This document shows, piece by piece, positions 17,906 to 26,833 of a DNA stretch of 64,000 bases (position 1 is its first letter; each line of letters starts with the position of its first letter). This stretch comes from CAYUQT01 sp964596165 (GTDB taxonomy: Bacteria; Planctomycetota; Phycisphaerae; UBA1845; JAFGLZ01). The notes below the pieces were generated by a model that made no database searches, was not told where the DNA came from, and saw nothing but the letters and a program-made list of their open reading frames with translations. The stretch spans positions 36,887 through 100,886 of the forward strand of contig CAZQTW010000014.1 of NCBI GenBank assembly GCA_964596165.1, in the 5' to 3' direction. The translations under genes and the position numbers were made by a program.

Positions 17906-18715
17906 ATGAGAATCATCCGCTATGTGGATACCGGAAACAAGGTGAAGCACGCCGCTGAACAGCCGGACGGGACGGCACGCGAGATCGACGGCGACATCTT
18001 CGGCGATTTCCAGGTGACCCGTCGTGCGGCGAACGTGAAGAAGCTGCTCGCCCCGGTCGAACCTGCCGCCTTCTTCTGCATCGGTCTGAATTACCGCCGC
18101 CACGCGGCGGAGGGCAACTCTCCGATTCCGGAGTGGCCGGTGCTGTTCATGAAGTCGCCGGGGGCCGTTCAGAACCCCGGCGATCCCGTCGAAATCCCGG
18201 CTCACCTGAAGAGCCACGAGGTGGACTACGAGTGTGAGCTGGCCGTCGTGATCGGCAAGCGATGCAAGAACGCCAAGAAGGCCGACGCTCTTGAGTACGT
18301 GCTTGGCTACACCTGCGCCAACGACGTGAGTGCCCGCGACTGGCAGGGCAAATGGGGCGGCGGACAGTGGTGCCGCGGAAAGACGTTCGACACGTTCGCT
18401 CCGCTCGGTCCTTGTCTGGTGACGCGAGAGGAAATCCCCAATCCCAATGCCCTGGGGATCAAGACGATTCTCAACGGCCGGGTGATGCAGGACTGGAACA
18501 CCAACGACATGATCTTCGACGTACCGACGCTCATCGAGTTCCTCAGTGGCAGCACGACGTTGCTCCCGGGAACGGTGATCCTGACGGGGACGCCGCACGG
18601 TGTCGGCATTGCCCGCAAGCCGCCCGTCCTTCTGAAGCACGGCGACACGATTTCAGTCGATATCGAGAAGATCGGCACGCTCACCAATCCGGTGATCGAC
18701 GAGCCGGTCCGGTGA
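17906..18715 (+). CDS. Fumarylacetoacetate hydrolase (FAH) family protein
   Basis: Metal-dependent hydrolase or decarboxylase of 269 aa from the FAH family, whose members handle ketoacids such as 2-keto-3-deoxy sugar acids, acylpyruvates and oxaloacetate. It has FFCIGLNYRRHA, VDYECELAVVIG with the E-x-E metal ligands, YTCANDVSARDWQ, WCRGKTFDTFAPLGP and LTGTPHGVG. The start at 17906 has AAGGAG at good spacing. It may be a second route for a keto-deoxy sugar acid intermediate of the operon. The substrate is inferred only from context. Confidence 0.9.
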   Translation: MRIIRYVDTGNKVKHAAEQPDGTAREIDGDIFGDFQVTRRAANVKKLLAPVEPAAFFCIGLNYRRHAAEGNSPIPEWPVLFMKSPGAVQNPGDPVEIPAHLKSHEVDYECELAVVIGKRCKNAKKADALEYVLGYTCANDVSARDWQGKWGGGQWCRGKTFDTFAPLGPCLVTREEIPNPNALGIKTILNGRVMQDWNTNDMIFDVPTLIEFLSGSTTLLPGTVILTGTPHGVGIARKPPVLLKHGDTISVDIEKIGTLTNPVIDEPVR

Positions 18716-18764
18716 TCGGACCGGAACGGGTTCCGTCAACAGAATCCGGCCGATGGAGCATGTG

Positions 18765-19829
18765 ATGTCAAAGATTCGATCTCGTGGGATCAAGCGAAAG
18801 GCGAAACGAACGATTCCGAAGGGTCCAAGGGGCGATCGACACGCCGGGAGGGGCCTCAGTCGCGATCAACTGCTCTCGCTTTACCGCACGATGCAGGTGA
18901 TCCGGCAGGAGGAAGAAGCCCTGGCCAAATCGCATCAGCGAGGACTGATCCCCGGTGCCTGCCACCTGTATATCGGCGAGGAGGCGGTCGCCGCCGGTGT
19001 CTGCGCGCATCTGCGGACCGACGACGTCGTATTCAGCACGCACCGCGGGCATGGCCACGCCCTGGCCAAGGGGGTCCCGCCACGACAGATCATCGCGGAG
19101 GTCTTCGGCCGCGCGACCGGCTGTTCCCGAGGTCGGGGTGGAAGCATGCATCTCTTTGCCCCCGAGTTCGGTCTGATGGGAACCAGCGGGATCGTTGCGC
19201 CCAGCATTCTCCAAGCAACCGGTGCCGGCTACAGTTTCAAGCTGCTCAAGGTCGATCGGATCGCCGTTGTGTTCTTCGGCGATGGCGCGGCGAACAACGG
19301 CGCCTTTCATGAAGGGCTGAACATGGGCAGCATCTGGAAGCTGCCGGTGGTCTACGTTTGTGAGAACAATCAGTTCGCCACGGAGGTCCCGTTCCATTAC
19401 GCCACCGCCGGCGGGAGTATCGCCGCCAGGGCGGCCGGCTACGGGATGCCCGGCGTTCAGGTCGACGGCAACGACGTGTTGGCGGTCCACGAAGCGGCGG
19501 GCCGGGCCGTTCAACGGGCTCGGACAGGCGGCGGTCCGACGCTCATTGAGTGCCTGACCTATCGTCTGCGGCCGCACTGCGAGGGAATGCAGGACTTCGG
19601 TTATCGAACGCGAGAGGAGGTCGAACAATGGAAAGGCCGCTGCCCCATCGTCCACCTGCGCAAGCTTCTCATTTCGAAACGCACCGCAACCGAAGCGGAA
19701 CTGAACGAGATTGATGCGGAGGTGAAGGCACTGATTGCCGACGCCGTGCGGTTCGCCGAGCAGAGCCCCTTGCCCGACCCCGCGACGGCCTCGCTCTTTG
19801 TCTATTCCGAGGAGGTGGCCCGTGCGTGA
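18765..19829 (+). CDS. 2-oxoacid dehydrogenase E1 component, alpha subunit
   Basis: Thiamine-diphosphate-dependent E1 alpha subunit of 354 aa (pyruvate/acetoin/branched-chain type). A very basic N-terminal tail of about 35 residues comes first. The ThDP-binding motif GDGAANNGAFHEGLNMG ends in ENN near residue 203. THRGHGHALAKG and SRGRGGSMH are typical of E1 alpha. The start at 18765 has GGAG upstream. The stop overlaps the E1 beta start by 8 bp, so translation is coupled. With the KDPG aldolase upstream, pyruvate is the most likely substrate, but acetoin or a branched 2-oxoacid is not excluded. Confidence 0.93.
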   Translation: MSKIRSRGIKRKAKRTIPKGPRGDRHAGRGLSRDQLLSLYRTMQVIRQEEEALAKSHQRGLIPGACHLYIGEEAVAAGVCAHLRTDDVVFSTHRGHGHALAKGVPPRQIIAEVFGRATGCSRGRGGSMHLFAPEFGLMGTSGIVAPSILQATGAGYSFKLLKVDRIAVVFFGDGAANNGAFHEGLNMGSIWKLPVVYVCENNQFATEVPFHYATAGGSIAARAAGYGMPGVQVDGNDVLAVHEAAGRAVQRARTGGGPTLIECLTYRLRPHCEGMQDFGYRTREEVEQWKGRCPIVHLRKLLISKRTATEAELNEIDAEVKALIADAVRFAEQSPLPDPATASLFVYSEEVARA

Positions 19830-20799
19830 AATCACGTACATGCAGGCGACGCTCGAGGCCCTCTCTGAGGAGATGGCGAGGAACCCCCGGATCTTCGTCT
19901 TGGGCGAAGGCATCGGCAAGCGAGGCGGTAACTTCAATACGACACAGGGGTTATACGATCTCTACGGCCCTGAGCGATTGTGCGATACGCCCATCTGCGA
20001 GCGAGGATTCGTCGGGTTGGCGGCGGGAGCGGCCATGACCGGCACGCGCCCCGTCGTCGACTTCATGTTCGCCGACTTCGTCCTCGACGGCGCCGCGGAG
20101 ATCATCAACCAGATCGCGAAGATGCAATACATGAGTAGCGGCCGATTGAAGATGCCCGTGCTGCTTCGCGGTTGCATTGGAATCGGGCATTCGGCCGCGA
20201 CCCATCATTCGGGCAGTTACTACGCGATGTACGGCCACTTCCCCGGGCTGCGCGTCGTCGTGCCCACGACTCCCTACGACGCCAAGGGACTGCTTAAGCG
20301 AGCGCTCACCTGCGACGACCCGGTCATGTTCCTGGAACACCGTTCCGTGTTGACACTCAAGGGACCGGTGCCGGAAGAGGAGTATCAGGTCGAGTTCGGA
20401 AAGGCCTCGGTCGTTCGCGAGGGCGCCGACATTACGGTCGTTGGGATCGCCTTCATGGTGCAACAGACGCTGAAGGCCTGCGAGAAGCTCGCAACCGAAG
20501 GCATCGCGGTTGAGGTCATCGATCCGCGGACGGTGGCCCCGCTCGACGTCGACACGATCCTGGAGTCGGTGCACAAGACGGGTCGCCTGTTGATTGTCGA
20601 TGAGAGCTTTGCACCTTACGGTTTCGGGGCTGAGGTCGCCGCCCAAGTGGCCGATCGAGGGCTGGACGATCTGGACGCGCCCGTCCGCAGACTGAATGGC
20701 CTGCATACCCCCACGCCTTACAGCCCGACGCTGGAGGCGACAGTGGTGCCGAATCCGGATAGCATCGCGCAGGCGATTCGGGACCTGATGGAGGAGTAG
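19822..20799 (+). CDS. 2-oxoacid dehydrogenase E1 component, beta subunit
   Basis: E1 beta subunit of 325 aa that pairs with the alpha subunit to decarboxylate a 2-oxoacid. The GTG start at 19822 is supported by GAGGAGGTG at 19810 and by overlap with the E1 alpha stop. Signatures include VLGEGIGKRGGNF, DTPICERGFVGLAAGAAMTG, VVDFMFADF, SAATHHSGSYYAMYGHFPG and a C-terminal transketolase domain with EVIDPRTVAPLD. The E2-E3 fusion follows after 143 bp. Confidence 0.93.
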   Translation: MREITYMQATLEALSEEMARNPRIFVLGEGIGKRGGNFNTTQGLYDLYGPERLCDTPICERGFVGLAAGAAMTGTRPVVDFMFADFVLDGAAEIINQIAKMQYMSSGRLKMPVLLRGCIGIGHSAATHHSGSYYAMYGHFPGLRVVVPTTPYDAKGLLKRALTCDDPVMFLEHRSVLTLKGPVPEEEYQVEFGKASVVREGADITVVGIAFMVQQTLKACEKLATEGIAVEVIDPRTVAPLDVDTILESVHKTGRLLIVDESFAPYGFGAEVAAQVADRGLDDLDAPVRRLNGLHTPTPYSPTLEATVVPNPDSIAQAIRDLMEE

Positions 20800-20942
20800 G
20801 AGGCACGCAACACCGGCTCGGAGTCCGGGCTTTGGGAATGACGTCTTGCCGGGCGTCCGCCATGGATTCCTTGTCGGTTGTCTTTCGAGGCCTTGATACG
20901 GAGCGACTGCAGCCGCTCACACACGATACGAGGAACGTTGCA

Positions 20943-23717
20943 ATGGCATCCGCGATTACCGTCCCGCGCCTGGGCTGGGAGATGGAAGAGGCGGTCTTTG
21001 TCGAATGGCTCAAAAAGGATGGCGAACCCGTCAAGGAGGGCGAACCGCTCTTCGTCCTCGAGGGCGACAAGGCCGTCCAAGAGGTTGAGGCGATCGACGC
21101 CGGCATCCTGCGAATCCCCCCGGACGCTCCGAAGCAAGGCGACACGGTAAAGGTGGGCGCTCTCCTGGGCTACATCGTGGAACAGGGCGAGATGGCTCCC
21201 TTTGAGATTGATGGAGCAATTCACGCTCCGGCCCAGCCGGCGTCCCCGGCGGCATCCGCCGAAGCGGTTGTCGTCGCCCCAATTGCCGCCGGCAAATGCT
21301 CGGCGCTGTCACACGGCGGAAAGAAGACCTCGTGCGTGCGCCCCACATCCGGCATGCAAGGTCCAAGGGTCAGTCCCCGCGCGGCCCGTGTTGCCGCCGA
21401 ACTCGGCATCGACTGGTCGCAGATCAGGGGCACCGGCAAGACGGGTCGCATTCGTGAGCAAGATGTCCGTGCGGCCGCCGCCCAGCGATCCGTCGGCGCC
21501 CCGGTCCGAGAGCCGGCGAACGCGGTCGGCGGGCAAAGACCGACCCCCGAGACCGTCGCGTCCGGTCGGGTCATTCCAGCCGGCCCGATCCGGAAGCGCA
21601 TCGCCGATCGGATGGCCACCAGTGCCCATACGACCGCGCCCGTTACACTGACAACGACAGCCGATGTGACAAGCCTTGTTGCCTTGCGCTCGCGCCTGAA
21701 GTCGGAGGCCCAGGCGCGGAACGAGGCCGTTCCGGGCTTGACGGACATCATTACGAAGCTGACGGCCGCCGTGCTCCGCGATCATCCCCTGCTCTATTCC
21801 CGTTGGGGTGAAGACAAGATCATCCGGCCGGACACGATCGACATCGGGATCGCCGTGGATACCGAGGCGGGCCTACTCGTGCCCGTGCTCCGCGATGTGC
21901 CCTCGTTAAGTCTGCGCCGGCTCACGGCGCGATCGCGCGATCTGATCGAGCGCGCACGGGCGCGGCGGCTGACCCCTGACGAAATGCAGGGCGGAACGTT
22001 TACCGTCACCAATCTCGGCCTCTTCGGCGTTGAGGCCTTCACGCCCATCATCAATCTGCCCGAGTGCGCCGTGCTCGGCATAGGGCGGATCGTGCGTCGG
22101 CCCGCTCTCGTCGGCGATCGGATCGAACCACGCGAGGTGATGACGTTGAGCCTGACGTTTGATCACCGTGTGGTCGACGGCGCGCCGGCCGCCCGATTCC
22201 TGGATGCGGTCCGTCAGGCGATTGAGCAGCCCGATCCGCTTCGCCTGGATGCGGGCTCGGTGGGTTCTTCCCCGTCGGCGGCAACCGCGGAGCCGGTCTC
22301 CGCCGGAAAGCCGATTCCCGCATCCCTGCGCTCGCGCGAGGTGGTTATCATCGGTGCGGGTCCCGGCGGCTACGTCGCCGCGCTGAGGCTCGCGGCGATG
22401 GGCGGCAAGGCAACGCTCATCGAGAGGAGCTGTGTGGGCGGTGTTTGCCTGAACACGGGATGCATCCCGACCAAGGCGTTGCTGCATCTCTCGAAGCTCT
22501 ATTCCGAGTTAGCCTCCGCCGGGCCGATGGGCATCGAGGTGGGACAAGTCCGCCTCGACTTCGCCAAGGTGATCGCGCACAAGGACAAAGTGGTCGCGGG
22601 CCTGACCAAGGGCCTGAACACGCTGCTCAAGTCTCGGGGCGTGAAGGTGATCTCGGGAACCGCCCGTCTGGTTGACGCCCAAACGGTGGGTGTTGACTCG
22701 CCGGAAGGCGCCCTGCGAATCCAGGCCCCCAACGTTATCCTGGCTACCGGTACCGTGCCGGCGGTCCTACCCGGGCTCGAACCCGACGGCCGCTGCGTCT
22801 TGAACACCGACCAGGTCCTGTCGATGAAGACACTGCCCGAGTCGGTCCTGATCATCGGCGCGGGCCCGATCGGCGTGGAGTTCGCGACGATGCTGGCCGA
22901 GTTCGGCAGTCGCGTGACGCTCGTCGAGGCATTGGATCGCATCCTGCCTACGGTCGATGCCGAGGCCGCGAAAGAAGTGACCAAGTCACTGAAGAAACGC
23001 AAGGTGACGATCCATTGTGCTACAAAAGTCGACGCCGTCGAACGTCGTGACGACCGCGCCGTGAGCCGATTGAGCAATGGTCATACGGTCGAGACGAACG
23101 TGGTCATTGTGGCGATTGGTCGCCGAACGCAGATCGAGGGGCTGGGACTCGATGAGGCGGGCGTCCGGCACGACGGTCGGATCGTTCACATCGACGAGCA
23201 TTGCATGACGAACGTACCCGGCATCCATGCCATCGGCGACATTACCGGCAAAGGCCCCTACGCGCACGTGGCCTATCGGCAGGCGATGGTTGCCGCCGGC
23301 TACATCATGGGTTCGCCGACGACGGAGGACTACCGCGTGGTACCGGCCGTTGTCTTCTCGCACCCGGAGGCGGCAGAAGTTGGCCTGAGCGAGGATGAGG
23401 CCAAGGCGGTTGGCATCCAGGTTCAGACAGGGCGTTTCCGTTACCAGGCGAGCGGCGCCGCCCAGGCGTTCGGCGAGCCGGAAGGATTCTGCAAGCTGGT
23501 GGCCGAGGCGGGAACGGGTCGGGTTCTAGGGGCCACGATGGTTGGCTTCCGCGCGGCCGAGGTGATCCACGAGGTTGCCGTCGCGATCAAGGCCGGAATG
23601 AACATCCATCAGATCGCCGATACGATCCACGCGCACCCGTCATTGGCCGAGCCCGTTGCCGAGGCGGCCGATGCGTTATTGGGGATACCTCTGCACGCGC
23701 CCCGCAATACAGTGTGA
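20943..23717 (+). CDS. Fused dihydrolipoamide acyltransferase (E2) and dihydrolipoamide dehydrogenase (E3)
   Basis: One uninterrupted frame of 924 aa holds both E2 and E3. Order: lipoyl domain (1-78, lipoyl Lys43 in EGDKAVQ), peripheral subunit-binding domain (about 140-175, VSPRAARVAAELG), acyltransferase domain (about 215-440, catalytic His408 in FDHRVVDGAP), a short Ser/Pro/Ala linker, then E3 (465-924) with GAGPGGY FAD motif, redox-active Cys502/Cys507 (CLNTGC), NAD motif GAGPIGVEF and the HAHPSLAE catalytic His. The start at 20943 has GAGGAA upstream. Most complexes use separate E2 and E3 chains, so the fusion is unusual. E3 would be carried at fixed stoichiometry on the E2 core. Confidence 0.93.
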   Translation: MASAITVPRLGWEMEEAVFVEWLKKDGEPVKEGEPLFVLEGDKAVQEVEAIDAGILRIPPDAPKQGDTVKVGALLGYIVEQGEMAPFEIDGAIHAPAQPASPAASAEAVVVAPIAAGKCSALSHGGKKTSCVRPTSGMQGPRVSPRAARVAAELGIDWSQIRGTGKTGRIREQDVRAAAAQRSVGAPVREPANAVGGQRPTPETVASGRVIPAGPIRKRIADRMATSAHTTAPVTLTTTADVTSLVALRSRLKSEAQARNEAVPGLTDIITKLTAAVLRDHPLLYSRWGEDKIIRPDTIDIGIAVDTEAGLLVPVLRDVPSLSLRRLTARSRDLIERARARRLTPDEMQGGTFTVTNLGLFGVEAFTPIINLPECAVLGIGRIVRRPALVGDRIEPREVMTLSLTFDHRVVDGAPAARFLDAVRQAIEQPDPLRLDAGSVGSSPSAATAEPVSAGKPIPASLRSREVVIIGAGPGGYVAALRLAAMGGKATLIERSCVGGVCLNTGCIPTKALLHLSKLYSELASAGPMGIEVGQVRLDFAKVIAHKDKVVAGLTKGLNTLLKSRGVKVISGTARLVDAQTVGVDSPEGALRIQAPNVILATGTVPAVLPGLEPDGRCVLNTDQVLSMKTLPESVLIIGAGPIGVEFATMLAEFGSRVTLVEALDRILPTVDAEAAKEVTKSLKKRKVTIHCATKVDAVERRDDRAVSRLSNGHTVETNVVIVAIGRRTQIEGLGLDEAGVRHDGRIVHIDEHCMTNVPGIHAIGDITGKGPYAHVAYRQAMVAAGYIMGSPTTEDYRVVPAVVFSHPEAAEVGLSEDEAKAVGIQVQTGRFRYQASGAAQAFGEPEGFCKLVAEAGTGRVLGATMVGFRAAEVIHEVAVAIKAGMNIHQIADTIHAHPSLAEPVAEAADALLGIPLHAPRNTV

Positions 23718-23777
23718 GCCGGTCCAGTGTCTGGATCGACTCACATGCTGCGGTGACAGGAACTGAAGAAGGTTGGA

Positions 23778-23822
23778 CCCCGGGCGGTGCAACCGGATGG
23801 GCAAGCCTGTTGCCGCCCGGGG
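23778..23822. terminator. Strong GC hairpin between convergent operons
   Basis: A 9-bp perfect GC stem (23778-23786 with 23814-23822), extended by 5 more pairs across a small bulge, sits between the E2-E3 gene and the convergent chemoreceptor gene. There is no good T tract on either strand, so termination efficiency is uncertain. Confidence 0.45.
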
Positions 23823-23834
23823 GTGTTGGACGCA

Positions 23835-25817
23835 TCAGAACTCGTCCAGGTCTTTGGTTGTTGTGTCTCCGTGAGATGTGGCGCCGGCCGGCGAGGGTTC
23901 GACCTTCGTGGAGGAATCGGTTGCGGTGATCCGTTCGAGCGCCTTTCTTGCCTGAATCTTAGATGACGAGCGAGGGCGACGACTGCCGGGGTCCGTTGTC
24001 TTGTTTGCCGCCGTACTTCCGACCAAGGCCACCAACTCGTTGACCATCGCTCGGACATTCTCGGCCTGCGCCGACAGTTCCTCCGACGCACTGGCCGATT
24101 CCTCGGCGTTGGCCGCCGTAGCCTGTGTGACCTTGTCCATCTGGGCGACGGCGGTGTTGACCTGATCGACGCCCTGGGCCTGTTCGGCCGACGCGTGCGT
24201 GATCTGAGCCACAAGGTCGGCGACCTTGCTGGCCGCACTTTCAATCTTGGTGAAACTCTCCGCGGTGGTCTGGTTCAACTCGACCCCGCGCGTTACCCGG
24301 CTGACTGTCTGCTCGATCAGATCACCCGTCTCGCGGGCCGCCTGAGCGGCACGCTGAGCCAGGTTGCGAACCTCGTCGGCGACCACGGCGAAACCCTTGC
24401 CGTGCTCGCCGGCCCGGGCCGCCTCGACGGCGGCGTTGAGGGCCAGCAGGTTCGTCTGGAACGCAATCTCCTCGATCACCTTGATGATCTTGCTGATCTT
24501 GTCGGAGGCCTCCGAGATCTGCTGCATGGCGTTGGTGGCTTCCTTCATTGCCGCATCACCTTCTCCGATCACGGCCTTGGCCTCGAGCATGAACTCATTC
24601 GCTTGCTTGCTGTTGTCGGCGTTTTGGCGCGCCATGCTGGCCATCTCTTCCAGCGCGCTCGACGTCTCTTCAAGCGATGACGCCTGTTCCGAGGACCCCT
24701 CGGCAAGCTGCTGGCTGGCCTTGGACACCTGCCCCGCCGCCTCATGGACCTGCTCGGCGCCCTCGTTCAATCCCGTGATGATCCGATGGATCGGCTTGGT
24801 GATTCCTCGAGTGATCAAGACAGCCAGGAGAATGCCGACGACCAACGCCGTCACGAGTCCCACAACCATGATCGTGGATGCCAGCGAGAGCGCTGAGGCC
24901 GCCTCCGTGGAACGATCCGTGGCCGCGGCAATGCCCTGAGTCGTCACCGCACCCGTCGCCTCCTTGACCTTGATGGCGTACGGCACGCGCTTGGCAGCCA
25001 GCTCTTCGGCGTCCGCCATCAACGATGTGATTCGCTTCATCGTGTCCCGATAGGATACGACGATGTCGCTGATCTCACCCACGAGCTTTCCGGTGTCCGC
25101 ATCGTTGGTCATGCCCTTCAGATCCTGGAATCGCTTCATGATCGGTTCGAACTGCTTGTCGGCTTCGGCCATCAGCTTCGAATCCCGCTTGGCTTGTGCC
25201 TTCCAGTAAGCGACCCGGACGCCGTTCATGGTGTTGATGATCTCGTTGGCGACGGCGATCTGTTGAAGACGTGCGTTGAGCTTGTCCGCTTTCGATCCCT
25301 CGGCGATTTCCTTCTTAAGTGCGTCTTGTTGGGCGTTCAGGAAGTCGCCGTATCGCTTCAGGTATTGGACGGCGATCTCATCGAGTTTCTTACGGTCGGC
25401 AGCCGCCCCTTCATATTTCTTGACAGTCTGATTCAGGAGCCCCTCGTACTCGGCCACCTGACTCTCAAGCGTGGCCGCCGTGTCCTTGAGTCCGGTCAGA
25501 TGACGTGCCTTGTCGGCAAGGGTCTTGACATCCTGAAGCCGCTCCCTTACGTCGGTGAACCCCTTTCTCGTCGTTTCCAGAAAGCTGGGCAGTTCGGTGT
25601 AGTTATAGGCCCTTGCCTCGAAGATCGTGTTGAGCCAGGCCCGCTCCACGTCGGTTATCGCGGAGACCTCCGGGACGTACTCCTGCGCCAGGATCGTGGA
25701 TTGTCTCCCGACGGTAGTCATCTTCCAGACGGCAATGCCGCCGATGACGACCGTGATCAGGATCATTGCCGTGAAGCCGGCGCCGATCTTCCGACCCAAT
25801 GTCATGTTCTTGAACAT
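23835..25817 (-). CDS. Methyl-accepting chemotaxis protein
   Basis: Transmembrane chemoreceptor of 660 aa. An N-terminal helix (about 8-30, IGAGFTAMILITVVIGG) and a second near 310-330 bracket a long helical periplasmic domain of four-helix-bundle type. A HAMP domain (RGITKPIHRIITGL) follows. The signalling domain has the highly conserved hairpin IEEIAFQTNLLALNAAVEAA, and Gln/Glu-rich methylation helices on either side. The C-terminus ends in DEF without a CheR-binding pentapeptide. The start at 25817 has GAGGAGA. No other che genes are adjacent. The ligand is unknown. Confidence 0.92.
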   Translation of the reverse strand: MFKNMTLGRKIGAGFTAMILITVVIGGIAVWKMTTVGRQSTILAQEYVPEVSAITDVERAWLNTIFEARAYNYTELPSFLETTRKGFTDVRERLQDVKTLADKARHLTGLKDTAATLESQVAEYEGLLNQTVKKYEGAAADRKKLDEIAVQYLKRYGDFLNAQQDALKKEIAEGSKADKLNARLQQIAVANEIINTMNGVRVAYWKAQAKRDSKLMAEADKQFEPIMKRFQDLKGMTNDADTGKLVGEISDIVVSYRDTMKRITSLMADAEELAAKRVPYAIKVKEATGAVTTQGIAAATDRSTEAASALSLASTIMVVGLVTALVVGILLAVLITRGITKPIHRIITGLNEGAEQVHEAAGQVSKASQQLAEGSSEQASSLEETSSALEEMASMARQNADNSKQANEFMLEAKAVIGEGDAAMKEATNAMQQISEASDKISKIIKVIEEIAFQTNLLALNAAVEAARAGEHGKGFAVVADEVRNLAQRAAQAARETGDLIEQTVSRVTRGVELNQTTAESFTKIESAASKVADLVAQITHASAEQAQGVDQVNTAVAQMDKVTQATAANAEESASASEELSAQAENVRAMVNELVALVGSTAANKTTDPGSRRPRSSSKIQARKALERITATDSSTKVEPSPAGATSHGDTTTKDLDEF

Positions 25818-26209
25818 TTTTGTGTCTCCTCGATACGTGGTGCTTGACCGTCCCGGACAGACTCGGGCGACGGTCAAGCAGGCCCATGGTCATATGCCCC
25901 GTCGAAGGGGCCACTTTCCGTACCATCGCGCGCGACGGTGCGATGTCGCCCTTCTGCTGCCGTGCGCGAGTGCCTCGACGTTCCAACGCTCGACACCATC
26001 CGTTCAGCCCTCGGCGGATTCGGACCTAAACGGATCCGGTGCAGAGCCGAACAAACTCGGTCCGTCCGTGACCCCTCGGCGCCGATCATGGACATGATGC
26101 GATCGGTGACAATGCCGAGTCGTGATCTCCTTCAATCCGGCCCCCGGAACGCCGACCCTTGAATCGTCTGGAAGCCTGCGGACATGAATAGGTAGTTTGC
26201 CCTATTGGA
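25818..26209. other. Intergenic region upstream of the chemoreceptor
   Basis: About 390 nt between the response regulator stop and the chemoreceptor start. It should hold the chemoreceptor promoter and ribosome binding site. I see no coding sequence, clear terminator or repeat in it. Confidence 0.5.
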
Positions 26210-26833
26210 TCAGATCGTCGGCGTGCCGGTGCCTGTTGCCAGAGCCCACTGCACGAGTTGGGGGACCGACTCCGCATTGGTCTTGGACATAATGTGAGCT
26301 CGGTGAATAGCCACGGTCTTCGGGCTGATCCCCAGTTTCGCGGCGATGGCCTTGCTGGGCTTGCCTTCCACAACAAGCGCCATGACCTGTCTCTCGCGTT
26401 CCGTCAGAGAACCCAGACGGTCTCGGAGGCGCCCCTGTTGGTCCTTGAGGGCTCTTGCCTTCGCGTCGCGGTCGAGCGCTTCGTGAATTCTTTCCAGCAG
26501 GATCTGGCTGCTGAAGGGCTTTTCGATGAAGTCGACGGCGCCGGCTCTCATGGCTCGGCTGGCCATCGACACCTTGCCGTAGGCGGTTATCACGACGATG
26601 GGCACGGTGATTCCCCTGGCCTGAAGCTCATCTTGAAGATCAAGACCGCTCATTCCGGGCATTCGAATGTCCAGCACGAGGCAGCCGGGTTGGGCGGGGT
26701 TATACGTGTCGAGGAACTCGCGCGCGGACGAATGCGTCTCCACGGCCAGACCATCGGAAGTGACCAGGCACTCCAATGACCGCCGAACCGCCGGGTCATC
26801 GTCAACGACATGGACTACGGGTTGCGACGGCAC
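26210..26833 (-). CDS. FixJ-like response regulator (REC + LuxR HTH)
   Basis: Two-component response regulator of 207 aa. The receiver domain has the acidic pair in VVDDDP, the phospho-acceptor Asp in LVLDIRMPGMSG, TAYG and the KPF motif with conserved Lys. The C-terminal LuxR/FixJ HTH is LTEREREVMALV-like, with SPKTVAIHRAHIM. The GTG at 26833 is chosen because AGGAGG lies just upstream and it overlaps the kinase stop by 19 bp. The pair is probably translationally coupled. Target genes are unknown. Confidence 0.9.
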   Translation of the reverse strand: MPSQPVVHVVDDDPAVRRSLECLVTSDGLAVETHSSAREFLDTYNPAQPGCLVLDIRMPGMSGLDLQDELQARGITVPIVVITAYGKVSMASRAMRAGAVDFIEKPFSSQILLERIHEALDRDAKARALKDQQGRLRDRLGSLTERERQVMALVVEGKPSKAIAAKLGISPKTVAIHRAHIMSKTNAESVPQLVQWALATGTGTPTI

